DNA from: Phoronis pallida
Taxonomy: Eukaryota > Phoronida > Phoronidae
Direction: 5' to 3'
NCBI GenBank assembly: GCA_028565715.1
Contig: JAOXYC010255898.1
Span: 1-10,034, forward strand
DNA length: 10,034 nucleotides
A program made the translations under genes and the position numbers. Below the pieces are notes generated by a model. It searched no databases. It had not been told where the DNA came from and was given only the letters and a program-made list of their open reading frames with translations. The first letter of the stretch is position 1; the number at the start of each line of letters is the position of its first letter. Positions 1-7,700 of the stretch are shown here, in pieces.

Positions 1-640
1 TTTGATTAGCAACTGATAAGAATGATAAAATGTTCTGATAAGGAGATAAGGTTCAGTGAGAAGAGGATTACATTAGAATATTCAACATGGTTCATTTCAG
101 ATAACCCTCATGACGTCATATCACGTAAGGATAAATCTATTTTCGAACATTGAGTAACTAAGCGCCAGTAGGCCAACAATCAGATTCAGGTGTCAAGTTC
201 CCCGGTTAGTAGTACAACATGTATCCAAAGAACGTAACCTAGGTTATGATAACTAAGTTTAATAAGCTCTCAAGACGTACCAAAACATACTTGCAAACAG
301 AAACTTTTATTAATACCATTTAGAAATTCTTTGCGAAATACCGCCCGGTACAAACATATTTTTCTTCCATTTATTTGTTAGAAAATAAATATTGCAATAC
401 ACATCATAGAAGATCGAAAGTACATCAATGTGTTTATTTAAACATAAGCGGTTCTTGAATTCCGCCAGGTGGCATGCGCAGGAATATTTCAAAGTCAATC
501 CAATAGTATATACAAGCGGGGCCAGGCTTAGTATCTAAATAACTATCATAGTACTGCTAACCGTTCCAAATGACATGGTCGCGAACGACCAGGACTCCTT
601 CCAACTAGTATAAGTATTCCACAGAACCCAAGGATTTTAC
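1..640. other. No gene recognised (likely intron or downstream sequence)
   Basis: This AT-rich stretch lies downstream of TIR 2 exon 1. It has no open frame with domain resemblance on either strand. It holds a palindromic TGACGTCA at 111-118 (a CRE-type octamer, plausible by chance) and a small perfect hairpin, TGGTCG-CGAA-CGACCA, at 576-591. The missing second and third exons of TIR 2 were looked for here and not found. Confidence 0.5.
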
Positions 641-798
641 GGACTGCAGGCATAATCGACCAATTACAGCCCGAGTTATTCACACAAGTTATGAACACAA
701 CAACTAACCAATCAGCTTGCACTAGTGGATTATCTCAGGATCCCCCCTCACCCTACTTAACCTGAGTCACTCCATCAGTTTATCCAGTTAGCATACTC

Positions 799-844
799 CT
801 GAGGAAGGAAAAAGTGGGGTTTCCGAAATGTCGAGAACGATATA
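799..844 (+). ncRNA. Hammerhead-like ribozyme fold, second retroelement remnant
   Basis: CTGAGGA (799-805) fits the C-U-G-A-N-G-A core. Stem II is GGAAA/TTTCC (807-811 with 820-824) with an 8-nt loop. GAAA follows at 825-828. Stem III is six pairs including one G-U (828-833 with 838-843) closed by an AGAA loop, and A844 is at the cleavage position. As in the Penelope-like arms, one extra A separates the core from stem II. Stem I is not convincing. The neighbouring sequence (about 640-900) looks like the end of a retroelement but has no readable ORF. Confidence 0.45.
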
Positions 845-1003
845 CAACTTTTACTATTACATGGTGTCACCGAAAACCTTAATCATTTATCGTTCTTCAC
901 CATGGAAACTTTAAGACAACATTAAAAACTAGTTGTAATAATTCCTTTAAAGACTATATGTTTTCCAGTTACAATAAACTTAAATACACTTTTCATATTC
1001 CAC

Positions 1004-1160
1004 TGATTTTCAGCTATTGATTCGTTGATAGAACCAACAATCTATAAAACTCTAGAACTACTCCTCTTGCTGTTTGTGTGGACATTTCCAAAGCATTCGA
1101 TACCATAAATCACAATATCCTCATTCATTAACTACATGTACATTCGTATGATTGTAACTT
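1004..1160 (+). pseudogene. Non-LTR retrotransposon reverse transcriptase fragment
   Basis: In one frame (from about 1013) the sequence reads AIDSLIE..TIYKTLE. After a frameshift near 1058-1068 it reads AVCVDISKAFDTINHNILIH followed by TAA at 1129-1131. A further shift gives LHVHSYD. The V-D-I-S-K-A-F-D-T-I-N-H-x-I-L block is the RT palm motif (first catalytic Asp) of LINE-type elements of the Jockey/CR1/L2 kind. An in-frame stop upstream (1004-1006), the frameshifts and the short length show a dead fragment. It lies in plus orientation, opposite to the TIR gene. Confidence 0.8.
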
Positions 1161-1192
1161 GATCCTTATTTTCGGTAAAAATACCGGAAAAC

Positions 1193-1233
1193 CCCCTTCG
1201 ATTGATAGAGTCACTCGACCTGAGTCGAAGGGG
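1193..1233. repeat. Short inverted repeat, 9-bp arms
   Basis: CCCCTTCGA (1193-1201) and TCGAAGGGG (1225-1233) are perfect complements around 23 nt that include a smaller ACTC/GAGT pair. It lies just downstream of the LINE fragment and could be part of its decayed sequence. No function is assigned. Confidence 0.6.
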
Positions 1234-1593
1234 CTGGAGTGGAGTTCACTCTACTTCATAATTATGTTAACTTGCAGAGTCTCTTGTCTAGCGGTATTTA
1301 TTATACCTATGTTGCCCCCTCATCATTCACTAATTACTGTAGCAACTCTTCTATGTATTTTAATGTTTAATGATAAAAAATACATTATTAAACAACATTA
1401 ACAACACACTGGATATATACTTGTTTGCTCAGGTGAATTTTCTTCGACTTTATTGGAAGTTGTCAGTAACTCTTTTAAGAAATCCTGACCCAAATGATAT
1501 GCTTCAGAAGATGCTTAAGTTTGCTTTGTGAGCTGCACCAATACTATTCATGATTTTACATCATCTGGCATGTAACAATACCCAACAGTATAC

Positions 1594-1719
1594 CTTTAAA
1601 GTCCGTGTCTACCAACACTGTAAAGCCAGCTTTCAGGAGTTGATCTTTAAGCCGGAATGCCTCTTCTCGAATGTCCCAGTGATAACTGATGATAACAGTT
1701 TTTTTGGTACCCGCGGTAT
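1594..1719 (-). CDS. TIR domain 2, first exon (beta-A, alpha-A, beta-B); rest not found
   Basis: The acceptor is a pyrimidine-rich run ending GACTTCAG above 1719 and the donor is AAAG|GTATAC below 1594. The exon is 126 nt, phase 1 at both ends, exactly like the first exon of TIR 1. It reads DTAGT, then KTVIISYHWDIREEAFRLK and DQLLKAGFTVLVDTDFKG. The I-S-Y-x-W-D box 1 and the K-A-G-F-x-V-x-V-D motif are clear. I searched by eye for the expected second and third TIR exons between 1 and 1593 on this strand and did not see them. They probably lie beyond the window, with an intron interrupted by retroelement remnants, or TIR 2 may be incomplete. Confidence 0.83.
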
Positions 1720-4700
1720 CTGAAGTCGTCGAAAAAGAAAGTGAGTTAAAACAATGGGTATTGACAGAAAAATAAAGGCCTACTGACAAAGTCTTATTTG
1801 AGACACCTTTTTAGAGTTCAATAACTTAAAAGGTATGTCTGAAAAATATCATTAAGTGTTACGGTAAGCCAGCTGCGATCTCCCATTTTGTTATTTCGAA
1901 CATGTTTTACCTTTAAATGATCAATTATTAATTCTGTTCAAAAAACATTTCTAGATCTTTGGCATATTTATAAATGTTTTTGATTGCTGGAAATGCTTTT
2001 TATTTTAATTATTATTGAAGCCCTAATCGTAAACCTAATGAAGACAATAATATTCCTGGGCACTAAGTTCATGTTAAAATAAAAACTTTAAAAAAAAACT
2101 TTAAAAAAAAATGAAGACAATACCTTCTTCGCTATCACTAGTCTCAGTACTATCTTCATCAGTTTCTGAATCATCATCACTATCCTCGTCAGATACATCC
2201 TTCTTTGATATTATCTTTTCCTTTGGTTGAATTTTTGGCGTAGCACCTGTTGGTTTACTCCGTGCCGGGGTTGATGTCGCACCTGTCGTTTTTTTCTTTA
2301 CCTGGGTTGATGTAGCACCTGTAAGTTTACTTTTCACCGACGCTGAAAAAGGATGTCCAGACTCAATTAATAGTTGTGGTAAAAGTAGAAGACAAAGTAA
2401 TGGACTTCTTGTTGTTACAGATAATAGGCTCGTGACTTTTATGAGACTTTCACGTATCCTTTTTTAGTCTCAAAAGAGATCTTATGTCTTATGACGCACA
2501 ACATCCACATTTTGATGGTCAGGTGGAAGCATATCTTTGGGTTCAGTATATATTTGCTGGTGAAAACAGGCAGTAGTTTCTCGTTTACACATAATTTGTT
2601 AAATTCTAACAATAGTACAATGTAGGTTTACACACCTTTGTTTATATCTCCCGCATCATGCGCTGTGTGCACGCTACTTCTACGTTCATTTCATTGTCAA
2701 CTCGACGATGGTATAGGTTAGAAATATTGTTGGAACTTTTTTATGCTTTTTATGTATTATATATTTCTATGCTGTTTTTTATTATGCCACTTTGCGATCT
2801 ACTTTACCAGTGTACTTCAAATGATAATATGATATTCAGATGTTACGAGAAGAATCTCATAAAGACCGTTAATGCAAAGAATTGTCGTATTTTCAATGAA
2901 TTTTAATATGTTTGCGTCTACAAGCAAGAAAACTCAAATGAGTTATCTTAGGATTGTTTTTATTTTTCCAGCTATCTGCAACGTAATTTACTTTGTCAAT
3001 TTTCAGAACATCTATAAGTGCACTTATTTCCTGAGCCTAACGACAAATGACGATGTCTCCGTTGCGTTCCTCGCAGGTGTTGTTCATCGCCAATCTCAAG
3101 TGATGATATACTGAAGCCAATTCCGTAGTATATTTGGAACAAAATATTGGTAATTACCACCTGATACAAGACTACGGGCTTCATAGCACCATGCAACCGA
3201 AATGGCCCCACATTTCTTACGTCATTTCACAAACTGATTGACATTGTCCAACTTTCTAACATCATCATAGTCGACCTAAAATGAATTACCTAACTAGCTA
3301 CCTTATGTCTTAGTCAGGGCTGAGGAGACCGGTCATTTCCATCAAAACCAATTTATTTGCTTGACCATTACTGGATACAGCAATCATGGTTCACTCATTA
3401 AAAGCCGTCGTTTTACTTTCCCAAGGATATTAAAAGTGTTGCATATTTTGTTGTTGATTTATTTTTAATGTTTAATATGTATACCATTTGAGATTTAGTT
3501 ATTTTCAATTCTACATATGAATGTCCAGAGTAGTTATGTTTGGTAACGTATATCAAGGGAATCTTGCTTTGTGGAGAATAAGTCTGATAATGAAATATGA
3601 ACATGTTATCAGGTTATGGCCGTAGATACGAACAAACGTAAACAAGATTAGTGGTGCAGAATAATGCAAATGTTTCAATCAAACATTTTTGTGGAATTGC
3701 CAAAGTGACAGAACCTCACCGATCGAATATTCCTTATACGCATGGGAAACATGATGATTCGAATCCCAGATTTCTGTTAGTCAACAAACCTTCTCCATCC
3801 GTGGCACTGCTGTCATCAGAGTCACCGTCGCTGTCATCTTCATCGTCATCCGTAGATTCATCAGTCGAACTGTCATCAGGGTCTGGTTTGTTTGATGGTT
3901 TAGCTGGTTGTTGATTTTCTAGAAGAAATACGTTAAACTGGTCGGTTTGCCTGCACATTTTGGATCTCTTTGGAACTCAAGTGGGTGTCGAACCATGGAC
4001 TAAAAAAATCCTTATTGCCGATCAGAAACCCTATCAACTGCGCTACCAAACTCTACTTATTGCTTGATTATCCCATGAGTTGCAATTTCAATAACGAGCA
4101 CTTTCTTGCTGAACATATACTGGCTTAGGTTTACAACCAACCAAGATTTTTTTTACTATGATGCAGGTTATTTATATTCATCAAAGGACTCGTACACACA
4201 ATTTCTAGTTGATTTGAATTTTGACCCCAGATCCTCACCAACGAGGAGACAGTATCTTTAAATTATGAAAGGAAAAAGGAGTACAGGGAAATACGTCAGG
4301 AAAAAACAAAATGAAAAACGCAAATCGCTAAAGACATATATTGCTCTACTTGACCGCGAATATTAAATGCCATCGAGGCAAATCAAAATAAATCAATGTA
4401 ATATAACCATGATTCTTCTCGGGGCATAAAAGATGATTGACAAGTCGGCGATCTCAACATATACACTGTATCAATCCACAAGCTCGGCTTTCTTTGTTCA
4501 AGATATGTGTGACAACTGCACGCGGGAGTCTTACTGCACGTGTCGTCTGCCTCTGAGAGGCTGTATTTTCTAACAACGAATATGATGGGCTGTCAGCGTG
4601 ATTTATTTTACGGCCGCACGACCGTAATAAACGGCCGTTTATTACGGTCGTACGGCCGTAAAATGCGGCCGTTCTTAACGACCGTAATTAACGGCCGTAA

Positions 4701-7700
4701 ATTACGGCCGTTTATTACGGTCGGACGGCCGTAAATTACGGACGTTAAGAACGGCCGTTAATTACGGCCGTACTTTACGGCCGTACGAGTGTAATAAACG
4801 GCCGTTTATTACGGTCGTACGGCCGTAAGATACGACCGCTTCTTTCCCCCATGTGGCCAGCCATAGTAGTCTGGGCCAATCGGATTGGAAGAAAGTCAAC
4901 AAGCGCCGTCTAGCGAATACTTATGAAAGCTCTACGAAGTGGTAACGCTCACGCATCAGTTATTCATTCTTTAGTGATAGGTCCTTGAATCAACGTAAGA
5001 TTTGTTGTACAGCACCTGTCAAGTATGCAGGGAATTTTTTGAGACTATCTTCCGAATTGTTAAGGTGGTGTTATATCGGTTATTTAGGGTTTTATCAAAT
5101 TTTTAAGTCAGTGAGGGCAAAAAAAAGAAACTAACATTGGAAGTAAAATAACCTTGCATTATTATATTCCTAAAGTGTATAATCTCCGTTTACTTATTTT
5201 ATCCTAGTTTAGTTTAGTAGAAATTTTGAAAGAAAATATTCACTATTCCTTTTATGTAACTCGACACCTTGCCTTTTATTTTAGTTTTAGATCTTGAACT
5301 TTTTACGAATAACATGTATTTCTCAGTACCGGTACTAACCTTTAATTGCTGTTAGTAGTTTTGGCAATTCTGAATCCCATTTCGTCTCTGCGCTGAAATC
5401 GAAGCAAAACTTCGACCCTAACAATTTTCTCAACCAACCGTTTTGATCAATGTAATCAAAACCATCTTGTAGGAGGAGTGGTATGACGCTCTTTTTGAGA
5501 GAATATACAAACTCAGCTTCTGAAAGAATATTGATTTTATATCTAATAATGCAAGTTTGTTTAGTATCATATGTTGTCGATAGATTAGACTATTGGCGTT
5601 CCACAGTTTTGAGAACACATATCTTGAAATTTGTTTTTTTTAATAATTACTTTCCAGTTCATTTAAAAGCAAATAAAAACGGCATAAACCTCACAAAACA
5701 GTGGATAGAAAATTGTATTGGTCAATACATATGTATGACTATCCAAAAGTTTAAAGTACGAAACAACAGTTTTGCATTTTCTCTTCATTTCAAAAAATAT
5801 TATCCAAGACTTAAAAAAAATCTCACCCTTTTTACATTCTTTACTCAAAGTGTATTTTCGTGAAACGCATGTAAGAACAACATTCGCTGTTCTTATTCCC
5901 GTTGTACTACTCTCGCCACCTAAAATTGATCCTTGGTATTCATAATTCCAACAATAATTCGATAATACAATTTGTTTTACATTCATTTCTTATCAATATT
6001 TCGGAACTATTTTAGGTATGAGAAGGTATAATAGTCAGAACAGCTGAATAAAATAGTGGTTTGGTTCCTCGCTCAACTTTTGATATTACCTAATCCAATA
6101 TACAGATGTCTTCGAAAATTGTGACTTCGAAAAGTGCGGTATAGAGTGTGGTTGGGCAGGGTGGTGTTTGTACACGTGCACGGGATGTATATATTGTAGC
6201 CAATACACGCCTACATAGATTGATATATAGTCCTTTGTGTTGACCATTATTTGTCGGCATTTTATTTGTGAACATGGAGTTAGAGACTCCGTAACACTAT
6301 AGTTAAGTTATTTTAATGAACCAAAGAGGATTCCTTTTAAAACTATTGTGTTCCTCATTATTGCAACATGGACTGTGCTGAAATCCAGAAAAATCGTGTG
6401 ATATACTCACCCGAGTCATCGGTGTCAATCAAGACAGAAAAGCCAGCCTCTTGGAGCTTTCGTTTAAGTCGCAGAACCTTGCTTCGATCACTCCATTCAT
6501 AGCTTATCATCACGATAGTTCTAGTCGCTTCAACCACTATAATTGAATATCGAGAATATTTAAGACGGATGCTACGATCTGTTAGCGAAAGCAGACCAAA
6601 ATGCTTGATTTCCAAAGGCCAAACAGATCTGGGCTTTTCTTGTATACGTGTGTGAAATTACTGCAAACTTACTTGTATTGATTGTTCAATTAATGCTTTC
6701 TTTCTATTGCACTGTTAGTTCTATTGTAAGGAACACTCGCGCTATTTAGACCCTACCCAAGAATTTTCTTTAAATTTCTAAAAAAATGGGGATTTTGGTA
6801 TGCTGATTAAAAAAAAGAAAAAAATCGGGGGTCACCGGCTAACTTTGGCGTCACAGGGACGCCATCTTTCCGATATTTTGCTAATTCAAGGAATTGACTG
6901 GTCACGGAAATTTATAAATTGTCACGCACAAGTGAAAGGATGAGTGCATTTCAGGCAGCAAATGGATGCACATTTTGACTGAATGTAAACAAACAAAAAA
7001 ATATTGGCGATTTTTGCCTTCTCGAACCCATATTTGTAAAATTATCGAAATGTTTGCTTCAGATCTGAGAACAAATATCAATAAAAAATGAATACGCTAC
7101 CCGAGAATTTTTTTAAAATTTTGATATGACTTGTTCTTAAACATATCTGTTTTAAGATAAAACGAAAAAAGAATTGGGGCCACCAGCTCATTTGTTCCAC
7201 CAAACGAAAAAGGTTTGCGGTTCACTGGACACAAAGTAAGCCAAAACACGAGGCGCTTTTTTGGAGTCTTTAATTAATCCACAATCACCAAATTTTAAAT
7301 AGTTCAACGGCTACCCCAAAAAATCAAGATTATAAAAATAACCGATGTTCAAATTCACTAAATATTTGAATTTAACTTTACGTTTTCACAATATTTCATT
7401 GTTTACGCTATGCTGAAACTAAGCGAGAAAACAATGCGTCATTTAATTGCGCACAAAGTAAAAACTGAGTTTGGCATCAAAGAACAAAAGTTATCCAAAC
7501 CTAATTTGGCAGTATTGGTTGTTTCGTTGTCCGGCTTGTCATGCGTGCATGCATCTTTGGGTTGAGCAGTTGGCGCTGAACTTTTGGTTTCTGAAAGGAA
7601 ATAAAAATAACAGTGATAAGCACACTTATTGTATAATCAAATCAAACATAATCTATATCGATTACTGGCATAAAATCCAATATATCTCTCACGTAAAACT

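Larger units (their letters stand above)
3919..5339 (-). other. Intron after TIR 1, about 1.42 kb
   Basis: This intron carries the tRNA-derived sequence and the palindrome block described separately. Outside those, the sequence (about 4060-4600 and 4840-5339) shows no coding pattern that I can support. Confidence 0.65.

Noticed and set aside
111-118. TGACGTCA, a CRE/ATF-type octamer
   Set aside because: A single 8-mer in non-promoter context is reasonably expected by chance.
576-591. Small perfect hairpin TGGTCG-CGAA-CGACCA
   Set aside because: A 6-bp stem is common by chance and nothing around it suggests a function.
1370-1531. Plus-strand open frame of 53 codons (MIKNTLLNNINN... to a TGA)
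   Set aside because: It is short and AT-driven, with no known domain, and lies next to retroelement debris. It could be part of it, but I cannot support a gene.
2996-3116. Possible extra minus-strand exon with acceptor GGCTTCAG
   Set aside because: No donor gives the phase-1 exit used by all other exons, and no TIR or linker resemblance is seen.
3651-3914. Plus-strand Ser-rich open frame
   Set aside because: The serine and valine runs are the complement of the Asp/Ser codons of the acidic linker exon.
3978-4056. Functional tRNA gene on the minus strand
   Set aside because: The acceptor ends do not pair and the anticodon arm does not fold, so it is listed only as tRNA-derived.
4540-4734. 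Plus-strand open frame with repeated N-G-R/Y-G-R peptides
   Set aside because: It is a translation of the palindrome block and ends inside it.
5388-5410. Apparent intron within TIR 1 exon 3 (GTCGAA...TTTCAG)
   Set aside because: It would be about 24 nt, too short for an animal intron, and the frame through it completes the TIR pattern.
5483-5863. Plus-strand open frame of 126 codons
   Set aside because: It is antisense to two TIR exons and the intron between them, and the peptide has no domain pattern. The minus-strand exons are supported by motifs and splice sites.
6673-6711. Possible 39-nt minus-strand exon with donor GTAAGT
   Set aside because: It would be phase 0 at both ends, has no pyrimidine tract at the acceptor, and would not join in frame with its phase-1 neighbours.
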